DNA from: Prostheceraeus crozeri
Taxonomy: Eukaryota > Platyhelminthes > Polycladida > Euryleptidae
Direction: 5' to 3'
Assembly: GCA_907163375.1 (NCBI GenBank)
Contig: CAJQUW010012909.1
Span: forward strand, 103,727 to 167,726
DNA length: 64,000 nt
Shown: piece after piece, positions 39,654-50,019 of the stretch
Position numbering within the stretch: position 1 is the stretch's first letter
How the letters are laid out: each line of letters starts with the position of its first letter
Position numbers and translations under genes: made by a program
Notes under the pieces: model-generated
What the model was told of the DNA's origin: nothing
The model's input: only the letters and a program-made list of their open reading frames with translations
Databases searched by the model: none

Positions 39654-40487
39654 TTAACACGATTCTATTAACTGTGACTCATACAGATAACGCATTAGAG
39701 ATTTAACAGTGCCAGCTACTTTACTGATATCACGTAAACAAGTCATGATACAATGTCCGTTGTGAAACACTGCAATATGTACAGGATGCCACTTCCGAAT
39801 CAGAGCAGCAGGAAAGAGTTCAGTTTCATAGAATATGCAGTGATTACTGGTTTTATTGTTGGCCAGATTCACTAACATCTTCAATTGAACAGACACTACT
39901 ATATTCTTCAGTGTCAGGGGACTGAGGCGTAGATGAGGCATGAGTGTTCGCATTTTATTGACAACTTCGTAACACATGGACTGCATCACGAAATGAGAAA
40001 GGTTTCCTAGGACTTGGATTTTACCGCAGCGAAACATTTGAAGATTTCGACCGTTGCTAATGCGAATGACCAACATTTGTCGACGACCGCGATGATACAC
40101 TGAATCGGGAAGAAGGATGTGCAACTGTTCTAAATCGATGTCCCCTCTGAGATTCATTTCGCGCATGGCGTTGATGATCGGATGGGGAGCATGACTCACA
40201 AGTGACATGAGGGTTGAGTGAACTTCCCTTTTATACCTTTCCCATGAGGGCTTTGGAATCACGATGTAGCAGTGATCATTATGTAGAATCATCTCTTGAA
40301 TGCGAATAAATACAATGCCTTCTCCTACGTTAATGATACGGCAAGAGTTGGATAGGATTGCGCGATGCAACCTTCGTAGTTGAAAGCGTTCTAGAGTTAT
40401 CTGAAGTTGTCGCTTCATATCATGAAATGTAGCACACTGACTTTTCCATGATACATAGAGGCATGCTGATAATTTCCACATGATCAT
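39654..40487 (-). CDS. TATA-binding-protein-like protein
   Basis: A 277-residue protein. The C-terminal half (from about residue 120) fits the two-repeat TBP fold. Repeat 1 has YHRGRRQMLVIRISNG and MFRCGKIQVLGNLS, like TBP 'FPGLIMRI...IFSSGKMVVTGAKS'. Repeat 2 has LTLKNIVVSVQL, YETELFPAALIRKWHP and AVFHNGHCIMTC, like TBP 'KIQNMVGSCDV', 'YEPELFPGLIYRMIKP' and 'LIFVSGKVVLTG'. A 110-residue N-terminal part is unknown. It would steer transcription of the element's own TATA promoters. It sits last in the minus-strand gene row; the tandem duplicate lacks the TBP part. Confidence 0.55.
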   Translation of the reverse strand: MIMWKLSACLYVSWKSQCATFHDMKRQLQITLERFQLRRLHRAILSNSCRIINVGEGIVFIRIQEMILHNDHCYIVIPKPSWERYKREVHSTLMSLVSHAPHPIINAMREMNLRGDIDLEQLHILLPDSVYHRGRRQMLVIRISNGRNLQMFRCGKIQVLGNLSHFVMQSMCYEVVNKMRTLMPHLRLSPLTLKNIVVSVQLKMLVNLANNKTSNHCIFYETELFPAALIRKWHPVHIAVFHNGHCIMTCLRDISKVAGTVKSLMRYLYESQLIESC

Positions 40488-40644
40488 GATTCAAACCTGA
40501 GTGAAGAATGTAATGCCTAAGAAAGAAGGAGAGAGTCATGTTCATGTGTGGCATGGTGAGTGTACATTTTCTTTCTTGATAAGGTGGCCGTTAAGGCCGT
40601 GGTCTCATAAAGCCCGATGGTGCGTTCTCAGTGTGTGGAGAGTG

Positions 40645-41241
40645 TTACTGTAGTTGATCATCATCAACATGGACATCATTTTTATAGGTTATGGAGACAA
40701 GATAGGGATTCAACGTAAACAACCTTCCGTCCCTGCGCGGACCCATGTAGATGGTTTGAATTTTAATTTCGAAGGAGTAGAATCCTTTTCCCAAAATGAG
40801 GAGAGGTTTGCAATTGAGTAAGTCGAATTCGCTGCCCTTCTTTTCATGGATGATGAGACAGTGTCTATCCATATGAACATACATGTATCTTCTTTACATG
40901 ATGGGAACTTGTGGCCGCTTCCCATTGTGTCGAACAATTTCTTTCGGAATGGTGAGATTTTCTTTCAGGAATGTTTCAAGAGTAGTGAATTGTAACCGTG
41001 TCCAATAGTCTAACGGCACACACACGGCGAGTCCATACTTTGTTGAAATATCCTTTAGATAATCCATTCGATGACTTGGAGTTTTTATGGTCACGACTTC
41101 TCCATGATGAGTTATCTTTTGATTGAAAGCATTTTTACCCGATGTTAAAGTAAGGGAGTTCAGTGTACCCAGTGCGAGAGCAGAGGAGTTGATGGCTTCG
41201 AGCAACTGCATGGTTAGCGCAAGGACGGAAATGATTGCCAT
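40645..41241 (-). pseudogene. Family B unknown protein, member 1
   Basis: Two open pieces with a short gap encode parts that align with member 2 (42961-43688): VCVPLDYWTRLQFTTLETFL with LSIPINNWLRQQLDILEDVV, and LGKGFYSFEIKIQTIYM with LGAGLYSFQIEVPAAYV. A TATA box on the minus strand (TTTTATA, 41257-41263) is close to the first ATGs, so MQLLEAINSS is the likelier start. The strand-rich C-terminal part recalls a beta-sandwich, but no family is recognised. It is a fossil copy with about one break, or it holds a tiny intron. Confidence 0.5.
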
Positions 41242-41319
41242 GAGCTCAGTCGTCCGTTTTATAACCAGACCTAGCTCCAATCACATGCGTTTCCCTTTTC
41301 ACATTTTCCCTGTCTTTGT

Positions 41320-41615
41320 TGCGTGACAAAGAGTTATCACACGTGAACTTTTGACTGCGTGGGTGGAAACCTTTCCTATGACTGACTGCCCTCTTACAAA
41401 GTCGTTCTAGTCCTCACAAAGACTTTAGTGACGCACCCCTTCTAGCGAACAAAGACGCATTCATTTATCTAACAAAGAGCCTGATAGTAATGCACAAAGC
41501 GCAATGACTCATTTTGTGATGCGCCCCTTTTCTCGAACAAAGACGCATTCATTCTTCTAACAAAGCGCAATGACTCATGTTGCTCTATACACCATTACAA
41601 AATACTCAGTGAAAA
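41320..41615. promoter_or_regulatory. Cluster of ACAAAG boxes and TGACTCA sites
   Basis: About eight ACAAAG motifs (LEF/TCF-like) and two TGACTCA motifs (AP-1-like) lie in 300 bp. AACAAAGACGCATTCATT is repeated twice and GACGCACCCCTT/GATGCGCCCCTT twice. The copy at 46342-46637 is the tandem duplicate. Confidence 0.55.
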
Positions 41616-41631
41616 GAAATCCTTATTGCAT

Positions 41632-42078
41632 CTACACAACATGTCGACCATCAAACAAAGTCGTGGATGTAAACACACTCAGTTGAGTCATGATATGTTT
41701 AACAACGTATGCATTTCCTTCCATCGCCTCTGCTATTCTCTCCATAATTTTCTCCATATGACGTACATAAAATTGATCACTAAGAGTAATCCATTCTGTG
41801 CAATAAGATCCAAAACGAAGTGGTTTTTGCAAATCTTTCAACTCTATATAAGCAACGAGTCTACCCTTCACATCTTGAGGTTGTAAACTCTCTATCAATC
41901 TTTTGAAGAGAGGAAGGCTTTCAGTTACCACTACTTTCATATCATTCATCTTCATTTTAAATGTAAGTTTCCAATCTTGTAAAAATCCATCCAATCCTTG
42001 TTGATCAAGTGTCAAATGACACATGTGGTTACTTAGTGCACGATGCGCCATCCTAAACGTTGTGACTATAGATTTCAT
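41632..42078 (-). CDS. Family A unknown protein, member 2
   Basis: A 148-residue paralogue of the product at 32757-33209, mostly helical, with VRHMEKIMERIAEAMEGNAY near the C-terminus. An internal Met (MAHRALSNH) could be the start. No family recognised. It lies directly upstream of family B member 1, an A-B pairing also seen at 49.0-50.0 kb. Confidence 0.55.
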   Translation of the reverse strand: MKSIVTTFRMAHRALSNHMCHLTLDQQGLDGFLQDWKLTFKMKMNDMKVVVTESLPLFKRLIESLQPQDVKGRLVAYIELKDLQKPLRFGSYCTEWITLSDQFYVRHMEKIMERIAEAMEGNAYVVKHIMTQLSVFTSTTLFDGRHVV

Positions 42079-42223
42079 ATTGCTTCAATGACTTCCACTA
42101 TGAATAAAACAGAAATAAAATCATGTTCCACTGTAAGTTTATTCAACATCAGTCAAAATTCACAAGTACAGAATACACTTCATGAAATGATCGTCACTCA
42201 TTCACAAGGAGTAAAAACATGTT

Positions 42224-42790
42224 TTACATATACCCATGCTGTTGACAATAATATAGATACAGTTCATAAACGTCATGGAGACTGCAATGCCAGCGTGAAG
42301 AGAGCTTTGCAATGTAGGTGGCTTTATTTCTAGTATTACAATGGGATGGTGGTCTGTAAACGTGATGTCTCTCACCGAAACATACAGCCATATCAAAAAT
42401 CATTTCATCTCTAAACTTCTTTTGATCACAATGCATATGATAGTCTTGTCTTACACGATCTACCCAACATGGTAAATATAAATTATCAATGTGCAACTGA
42501 AGTGTTGCTGCTTCTCGTTCAGAATCATTTCCTAATATTTTAACAATATGAAAACCTGACAGCCACCGTTTGAAATCACTTATCAAATACGTTTAATTTA
42601 CAAATCCAATATGAATCAAAATAGAAGGATCAAGTCCATGCACATGACGTCGTGACCATTCGTCTTTGTGTGGAGGTGAGTAGGCAAATCTATGATATAC
42701 ACTAACAACAGTTTGATCACTTTCCCTCATTACAATAGCACTCAACTCCTGCATGGGTGTCCCCTCACTGTCTATGAGGATGACAACCTA
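42224..42790 (-). pseudogene. DEDD exonuclease-like gene
   Basis: The region starts with VVILIDSEGTPMQELSAIVM (Asp and Glu spaced as in exonuclease motif I of DEDD enzymes). Later it has LSGFHIVKILGNDSEREAAT (a possible motif II) and WHCSLHDVYELYLYYCQQ (a His...Asp motif III-like end). A nuclease acting with the polymerase would fit. The assignment is by motif only. Both tandem copies share the same form; about one break. Confidence 0.4.
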
Positions 42791-42960
42791 CAATATCAAA
42801 AAGACTTAATTACAAGATAATACATTGAGCAGGAACTTTACAAGGATGTCTGTCCTTTACATAACAAAAGATATATACAACATGATTACAGTGTTTTAAT
42901 TGAACATAACGCACAAGACCGCGTTTTCCACATTCACTACATACCAACTGATTACAATAC

Positions 42961-43688
42961 TTAAGATTTCTCTTTGACGATAACACCATCTTTCTTTGAT
43001 GCGCGACGACGTTTAGGTTTGGTGACAGGTTCTTGACACTCTTTGACACAAGAATCAATGACTTTCTCAATGTGATCAAGACCTGTTAACTCAGGTTGAT
43101 GATGAATTTGAGCAATGCGCAAATTGAGAGAAATCAAATTACCGTCAGATTGATGAAGTCTCACATAAGCAGCAGGCACCTCAATCTGAAAGGAATAAAG
43201 GCCTGCACCTAGCGATGACAATTCTGTTTCAACTGACTGTTCAACTGTCACTCCTGAAGTGACTTTACAATACTTGCTTTGCAAAATATAGCAGCGAGTG
43301 CCGCGATACAAAGGTTTATAATAAGAAGTTTTCTTTTCTGGCCACAACTGTAATAGTTCAGTAGGAATAAGAGCCTTTGCCTCACAACGTCTTCTAAAAT
43401 GTCAAGCTGCTGACGCAACCAATTATTAATAGGTATACTCAGGTTTTGACCGCAACGATTTACTTGCGTATCCACTTTTGGTAAGTATACCGCTGGCGTT
43501 TGAAGATAGAGTCGAACACCGTTGTAGCGCACTTGTTGTTTGTAGGTAGGATAGCCGTGAATTACCCTTTCAATTTTCGGATTCCACAGCTCGAGATGTT
43601 GAGGATTCAGTGATGCAGCAGTTGGAGTAGGATTCATGGCCATGGCAGTCTGTAACGACAGAATACCACTAAGTACATTCATGATCAT
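42961..43688 (-). pseudogene. Family B unknown protein, member 2
   Basis: Paralogue of the product at 40645-41241 (matching phrases given there). The N-terminus has a hydrophobic MNVLSGILSLQTAMAM, and the C-terminus is basic (KPKRRRASKKDGVIV), suggesting nucleic-acid binding or nuclear entry. A short Cys/His-rich alternative frame (CSECGKRGLVRYVQLKHCNH, 42810-42960) sits just downstream and could be a zinc-ribbon exon. About one break. Confidence 0.5.
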
Positions 43689-43977
43689 CAGAGAAAAGAA
43701 AATTGTTAGCTTAGCAGCACAGAAATAAACTGTTTATCTGAAGTTCGCTAGAATGGAAATTGACTCAAGGTCGCGGCACATCCGGGGGAACTAAGTTGGG
43801 GCATGAAGAACCAATTAAAAGTTTCGATTTACTCATGTGACTGCTTCTAACCCAATGATACAGACGTTGGTAGGTGCATCTAAGTAAAAATGCGTGCGAT
43901 TTATGTGCCATACTATTGTGCATTGCATGTAGCTTAATTTCCATTCTAGAGGTTTTATTGTTGTCAATTTCTATGCA

Positions 43978-45078
43978 GGAGGATGACTGTCAAAGACCGC
44001 ATTAAAGTTGTTTTTCTGATGGCAAAGTTTGATTCAGAAATGAATCAATCAAAAGTTTGATTAGAAATGAAGGGTTATCGAGCATTCCGACTCATAAGAC
44101 CATGGGATCAATCTTCAACAAGTTGAAGGAGACTTGTTCACTTTTGGACGCATCCCGATGTGGGAGACCTCGCCACTCTGACGACAAGATCGACGAAGAA
44201 GATCCTTCTACGTCGATCCATCAAGCAGCTGCAATTGCTGAGACTTCCTTCTCTATGGTTCGGATTGTGTTGCGGGACGATTTGAAGATGAAGCCGTATA
44301 AACTTTCTTTTTGTCAGCAACTGTTCGCCGATGATAAAACCTCGAGAGTAACCATGTTCAGTGAATTCCAACAACGGATTGCCGCCGATGAGGATTTTTT
44401 GAACAGACTATGTTTCTCTGACGAGGGTGCGTTCCATCTAAGTGGACGAGTCAACCGTCATGATTGTGTGATATGGGATTCGAGCAATCCTCATGCTATT
44501 CAACAAGTACCGATCAAGTCTCCCGGAATTACCGTCTGGTGCGGTTTGTTCTGTAATGAAGTCATAGGCCCTTTCTTTTTTGATTCGACCTTGACCTCCA
44601 AGTCCTACTACGCAATGTTGATGGACTTCTTCTTCCCTCAACTGAAGAGTAGAAGAAAATTTTCTACGATCATCTGTCAGCAGGCTGGAACCCATCCCCA
44701 TTGGTCCCTCGAGGTGAGATCTCTATTGCACCAAAAGTTCCCGGGAAGGTGGATCGGAAGAGACGGTCCATTCCACTGGGCTGCTCTCAGTCCCGATTTG
44801 AATCCTCTTGACTTTTACTTTGGGGAACTGTCAAAAAAATACCCTTGGAGTTTGGTGAACGACGCCATTAACAGAGCTGAAAATGAAAGTCCTGCGATTT
44901 AATAGATCAAGTCATTTGAAAATTATATCTCCTTCATTCTCAAGTACAACAGGAACGATCCGAATGTACATGGGAAAGTTATCCAACCAATTACAAATAC
45001 CTTAATAATTGCAAATTCCGTGCTACTTACCGACAACCCAAATCTCTGTTATCCATTCTATCCAAAAATAACCGCAGG
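43978..45078 (+). mobile_element. Tc1/mariner-type transposase remnant at the duplication junction
   Basis: Reads as a DDE_3/IS630-type transposase. It opens with MTVKDRIKVVFLMAKFDSE (start near 43983). LKETCSLLDASRCGRPRHSD is the GRPR-type link after the helix-turn-helix. The first catalytic Asp is in CFSDEGAFHLSGRVNRHD. The second catalytic position reads QQAGTHPHW where QQDGAPPHW is usual, so the Asp is lost. The third is in LSPDLNPLDFYFG. A frameshift near 44056 separates the N-terminal codons from the long frame at 44057-44902. Dead copy. It fills the gap between the two 3.9 kb copies exactly. Confidence 0.85.
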
Positions 45079-45509
45079 TCATGCGAATGACCAACATTTG
45101 TCGACGACCGCGATGATACACTGAATCGGGAAGATGGATGTGCAACTGTTCTAAATCGATGTCCCCTCTGAGATTCATTTCGCGCATGGCGTTGATGATG
45201 CGGATGGGGAGCATGACTCACAAGTGACATGAGGGTTGAGTGAACTTCCCTTTTATACCTTTCCCATGAGGGCTTTGGAATCACGATGTAGCAGTGATCA
45301 TTATGTAGAATCATCTCTTGAATGCGAATAAATACAATGCCTTCTCCTACGTTAATGATACGGCAAGAGTTGGATAGGATTGCGCGATGCAACCTTCGTA
45401 GTTGAAAGCGTTCTAGAGTTATCTGAAGTTGTCGCTTCATATCATGAAATGTAGCACACTGACTTTTCCATGATACATAGAGGCATGCTGATAATTTCCA
45501 CATGATCAT
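45079..45509 (-). pseudogene. TBP-like gene, duplicate lacking the TBP fold
   Basis: Carries only the N-terminal half of the TBP-like gene; the part encoding the TBP repeats lies outside the duplicated block. Confidence 0.8.
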
Positions 45510-45666
45510 GATTCAAACCTGAGTGAAGAATGTAATGCCTAAGAAAGAAGGAGAGAGTCATGTTCATGTGTGGCATGGTGAGTGTACATTTTCTTTCTTG
45601 ATAAGGTGGCCGTTAAGGCCGTGGTCTCATAAAGCCCGATGGTGCGTTCTCAGTGTGTGGAGAGTG

Positions 45667-46263
45667 TTACTGTAGTTGATCATCATCAACATGGACATCA
45701 TTTTTATAGGTTATGGAGACAAGATAGGGATTCAACGTAAACAACCTTCCGTCCCTGCGCGGACCCATGTAGATGGTTTGAATTTTAATTTCGAAGGAGT
45801 AGAATCCTTTTCCCAAAATGAGGAGAGGTTTGCAATTGAGTAAGTCGAATTCGCTGCCCTTCTTTTCATGGATGATGAGACAGTGTCTATCCATATGAAC
45901 ATACATGTATCTTCTTTACATGATGGGAACTTGTGGCCGCTTCCCATTGTGTCGAACAATTTCTTTCGGAATGGTGAGATTTTCTTTCAGGAATGTTTCA
46001 AGAGTAGTGAATTGTAACCGTGTCCAATAGTCTAACGGCACACACACGGCGAGTCCATACTTTGTTGAAATATCCTTTAGATAATCCATTCGATGACTTG
46101 GAGTTTTTATGGTCACGACTTCTCCATGATGAGTTATCTTTTGATTGAAAGCATTTTTACCCGATGTTAAAGTAAGGGAGTTCAGTGTACCCAGTGCGAG
46201 AGCAGAGGAGTTGATGGCTTCGAGCAACTGCATGGTTAGCGCAAGGACGGAAATGATTGCCAT
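45667..46263 (-). pseudogene. Family B member 1, tandem copy
   Basis: Practically identical to 40645-41241, including the TATA box on the minus strand. Confidence 0.6.
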
Positions 46264-46653
46264 GAGCTCAGTCGTCCGTTTTATAACCAGACCTAGCTCC
46301 AATCACATGCGTTTCCCTTTTCACATTTTCCCTGTCTTTGTTGCGTGACAAAGAGTTATCACACGTGAACTTTTGACTGCGTGGGTGGAAACCTTTCCTA
46401 TGAGTGACTGCCCTCTTACAAAGTCGTTCTAGTCCTCACAAAGACTTTAGTGACGCACCCCTTCTAGCGAACAAAGACGCATTCATTTATCTAACAAAGA
46501 GCCTGATAGTAATGCACAAAGCGCAATGACTCATTTTGTGATGCGCCCCTTTTCTCGAACAAAGACCCATTCATTCTTCTAACAAAGCGCAATGACTCAT
46601 GTTGCTCTATACACCATTACAAAATACTCAGTGAAAAGAAATCCTTGTTGCAT

Positions 46654-47100
46654 CTACACAACATGTCGACCATCAAACAAAGTCGTGGATGTAAACACAC
46701 TCAGTTGAGTCATGATATGTTTAACAAAGTATGCATTTCCTTCCATCGCCTCTGCTATTCTCTCCATAATTTTCTCCATATGACGTACATAAAATTGATC
46801 ACTAAGAGTAATCCATTCTGTGCAATAAGATCCAAAACGAAGTGGTTTTTGCAAATCTTTCAACTCTATATAAGCAACGAGTCTACCCTTCACATCTTGA
46901 GGTTGTAAACTCTCTATCAATCTTTTGAAGAGAGGAAGGCTTTCAGTTACCACTACTTTCATATCATTCATCTTCATTTTAAATGTAAGTTTCCAATCTT
47001 GTAAAAATCCATCCAATCCTTGTTGATCAAGTGTCAAATGACACATGTGGTTACTTAGTGCACGATGCGCCATCCTAAACGTTGTGACTATAGATTTCAT
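46654..47100 (-). CDS. Family A member 2, tandem copy
   Basis: Same 148-residue product as 41632-42078, with one visible residue difference (Tyr-Phe-Val for Tyr-Val-Val near the C-terminus). Confidence 0.6.
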   Translation of the reverse strand: MKSIVTTFRMAHRALSNHMCHLTLDQQGLDGFLQDWKLTFKMKMNDMKVVVTESLPLFKRLIESLQPQDVKGRLVAYIELKDLQKPLRFGSYCTEWITLSDQFYVRHMEKIMERIAEAMEGNAYFVKHIMTQLSVFTSTTLFDGRHVV

Positions 47101-47223
47101 ATTGCTTCAATGACTTCCACTATGAATAAAACAGAAATAAAATCATGTTCCACTGTAAGTTTATTCAACATCAGTCAAAATTCACAAGTACAGAATACAC
47201 TTCATGAAATGATCATCACTCAT

Positions 47224-47808
47224 TCACAAGGAGTAAAAACATGTTTTACATATACCCATGCTGTTGACAATAATATAGATACAGTTCATAAACGTCATGG
47301 AGACTGCAATGCCAGCGTGAAGAGAGCTTTGCAATGTGGCTTTATTTCTAGTATTACAATGGGATGGTGGTCTGTAAACGTGATGTCTCTCACCGAAACA
47401 TACAGCCATATCAAAAATCATTTCATCTCTAAACTTCTTTTGATCACAATGCATATGATAGTCTTGTCTTACACGATCTACCCAACATGGTAAATATAAA
47501 TTATCAATGTGCAACTGAAGTGTTGCTGCTTCTCGTTCAGAATCATTTCCTAATATTTTAACAATATGAAAACCTGACAGCCACCGTTTGAAATCACTTA
47601 TCAAATACGTTTAATTTACAAATCCAATATGAATCAAAATAGAAGGATCAAGTCCATGCACATGACGTCGTGACCATTCGTCTTTGTGTGGAGGACAGTA
47701 GGCAAATCTATGATATACACTAACAACAGTTTGATCACTTTCCCTCATTACAATAGCACTCAACTCCTGCATGGGTGTCCCCTCGCTGTCTATGAGGATG
47801 ACAACCTA
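47224..47808 (-). pseudogene. Exonuclease-like gene, tandem copy
   Basis: Duplicate of 42224-42790 with a few-base length difference. Same motif content. Confidence 0.4.
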
Positions 47809-47978
47809 CAATATCAAAAAGACTTAATTACAAGATAATACATTGAGCAGGAACTTTACAAGGATGTCTGTCCTTTACATAACAAAAGATATATACAACA
47901 TGATTACAGTGTTTTAATTGAACATAACGCACAAGACCGCGTTTTCCACATTCACTACATACCAACTGATTACAATAC

Positions 47979-48706
47979 TTAAGATTTCTCTTTGACGATA
48001 ACACCATCTTTCTTTGATGCGCGACGACGTTTAGGTTTGGTGACAGGTTCTTGACACTCTTTGACACAAGAATCAATGACTTTCTCAATGTGATCAAGAC
48101 CTGTTAACTCAGGTTGATGATGAATTTGAGCAATGCGCAAATTGAGAGAAATCAAATTACCGTCAGATTGATGAGGTCTCACATAAGCAGCAGGCACCTC
48201 AATCTGAAAGGAATAAAGGCCTGCACCTAGCGATGACAATTCTGTTTCAACTGACTGTTCAACTGTCACTCCTGAAGTGACTTTACAATACTTGCTTTGC
48301 AAAATATAGCAGCGAGTGCCGCGATACAAAGGTTTATAATAAGAAGTTTTCTTTTCTGGCCACAACTGTAATAGTTCAGTAGGAATAAGAGCCTTTGCCT
48401 CACAACGTCTTCTAAAATGTCAAGCTGCTGACGCAACCAATTATTAATAGGTATACTCAGGTTTTGACCGCAACGATTTACTTGCGTATCCACTTTTGGT
48501 AAGTATACCGCTGGCGTTTGAAGATAGAGTCGAACACCGTTGTAGCGCACTTGTTGTTTGTAGGTAGGATAGCCGTGAATTACCCTTTCAATTTTCGGAT
48601 TCCACAGCTCGAGATGTTGAGGATTCAGTGATGCAGCAGTTGGAGTAGGATTCATGGCCATGGCAGTCTGTAACGAAAGAATACCACTAAGTACATTCAT
48701 GATCAT
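47979..48706 (-). pseudogene. Family B member 2, tandem copy
   Basis: Duplicate of 42961-43688 with one visible residue change (Leu to Pro in the YVR.HQSDG segment). Confidence 0.6.
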
Positions 48707-49048
48707 CAGAGAAAAGAAAATTGTTAGCTTAGCAGCACAGAAATAAACTGTTTATCTGAAGTTCGCTAGAATGGAAATTGACTCAAGGTCGCGGCACATC
48801 CGGGAGAACTAAGTTGGGGCATGAAGAACCAATTAAAAGCTTCGATTTACTCATGTGACTGCTTCTAACCCAATGATACAGACGTTGGTAGGTGCATCTA
48901 AGTGAAAACGTGTGCGATTTATGTGCCGTTATTGTGAATTGCATGAAGCTTAATTTCCATTCTAGAGGTTTTATTGTTGTCAATTTCTATGCTTAGCAGT
49001 GACATATGAGGTGGCCCTTAAGAGGACCTTTTGGTGTGTTCGCATGAT

Positions 49049-49453
49049 TTAAAGCTTATCACCAAAGTGTAAGTCTTCGTCATCGTCCAGTAAATTAAAT
49101 GCCTTGGGCTTAGGACCCGAATTAAGTTTCAATTCCCTAAAAGATTTAAAGGTAAAGCGTCTAGGTGGTGGAGGTGGCGGCGGTGATGGTTCAACAAAAT
49201 AGGCTTGTACAATCATCGGCCACACACTCTCCTGCGTCTCTCTTCTAAAATGTTGGTAAGGTTTAGGCCACAAAGTCATGACACTCACTTGTAAATTTCG
49301 AAACAGGATTGAATCAGGCAAAATTGAGAGAGGAAGATGGTTTGAGCAAGTGACACACACTTTTCGAGTCAAGACAATGAAATGAAGAGAAAATGGGGAG
49401 ACGTCTGCTTTTATAGTTTCCTGCGAATCCACATTTGACACTATGAGAGCCAA
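49049..49453 (-). CDS. Possible family B member 3
   Basis: The frame has LSILPDSILFRNLQVSVMTL and YQHFRRETQESVWPM, which resemble the central part of family B (INNWLRQQLDIL, HFRRRCEAKAL). A Pro run and an acidic C-terminus (LLDDDEDLHFGDKL) follow. A TATA box on the minus strand (TTTTATA, 49409-49415) lies inside the long open frame, so the real product probably starts further in. Confidence 0.4.
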   Translation of the reverse strand: MALIVSNVDSQETIKADVSPFSLHFIVLTRKVCVTCSNHLPLSILPDSILFRNLQVSVMTLWPKPYQHFRRETQESVWPMIVQAYFVEPSPPPPPPPRRFTFKSFRELKLNSGPKPKAFNLLDDDEDLHFGDKL

Positions 49454-49559
49454 TCAGAGACCTCTGCTTCTCCCCTAACTTCGTTGCGGCAGGGAAAGGG
49501 AGACACGCGGACGACTGACTCATGATTGCTTTTCCCAAATCTTGTAGTCAAATCTAGTG

Positions 49560-49975
49560 TAGCACATTGAGTTGAATATGAATGTGTTTTATGCGACATA
49601 GGAGCAAGTTGGATCCATGCTCTTGAAATGAATCTAGTCGAGATGCAATTTTCGCCATGTGTCGCTGATAGAAATCTTTTGGATCATGTGCCGTGTCTGC
49701 AGAATAGGATGCAAAATGAAACACTACACGTTCACCTGCATGTTCATCAGTTACTTTCTCAAATTCAATCTCTGCAACTAATCATCCATTCACATTTTTA
49801 TTCATCAAACTGTCCATGAGCTGTTGGAAAACGAAGCAACCTTTAGCGATAGCAAATTCTAAGTCTGCCTTTTCCTGATGAAATGAGATGATGTAGTCCC
49901 TAATCACACCTCGAAGACTTTGTCGATGAAAACGTAGTGAACAAAATTAATTCGTAAACTCTACTGCGTCGGTCA
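49560..49975 (-). pseudogene. Family A member 3, degenerate
   Basis: Minus-strand translation gives pieces such as RFHRQSLRGVIRDYIISFH and FYQRHMAKIASRLDSF, clear relatives of family A. About one break. It sits upstream of the family B member 3 candidate, repeating the A-B gene order. Confidence 0.55.
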
Positions 49976-50019
49976 TCTTTCTTCCTATCACTTCGGAGAC
50001 ATAGCATGAATGACATTCA

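Larger units (their letters stand above)
40057..43977. repeat. Tandem duplication, left copy (3.9 kb)
   Basis: Nearly identical in direct orientation to 45079-48993, at an offset of 5,018-5,022 bp; only scattered substitutions and a few-base gap were seen by eye. It covers family B 1 and 2, the exonuclease-like gene, family A 2, the ACAAAG cluster and the first part of the TBP-like gene. Confidence 0.95.
45079..48993. repeat. Tandem duplication, right copy (3.9 kb)
   Basis: The right partner of 40057-43977. It begins abruptly within the TBP-like gene at the base after the mariner remnant and ends where the left copy meets that remnant. Confidence 0.95.
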
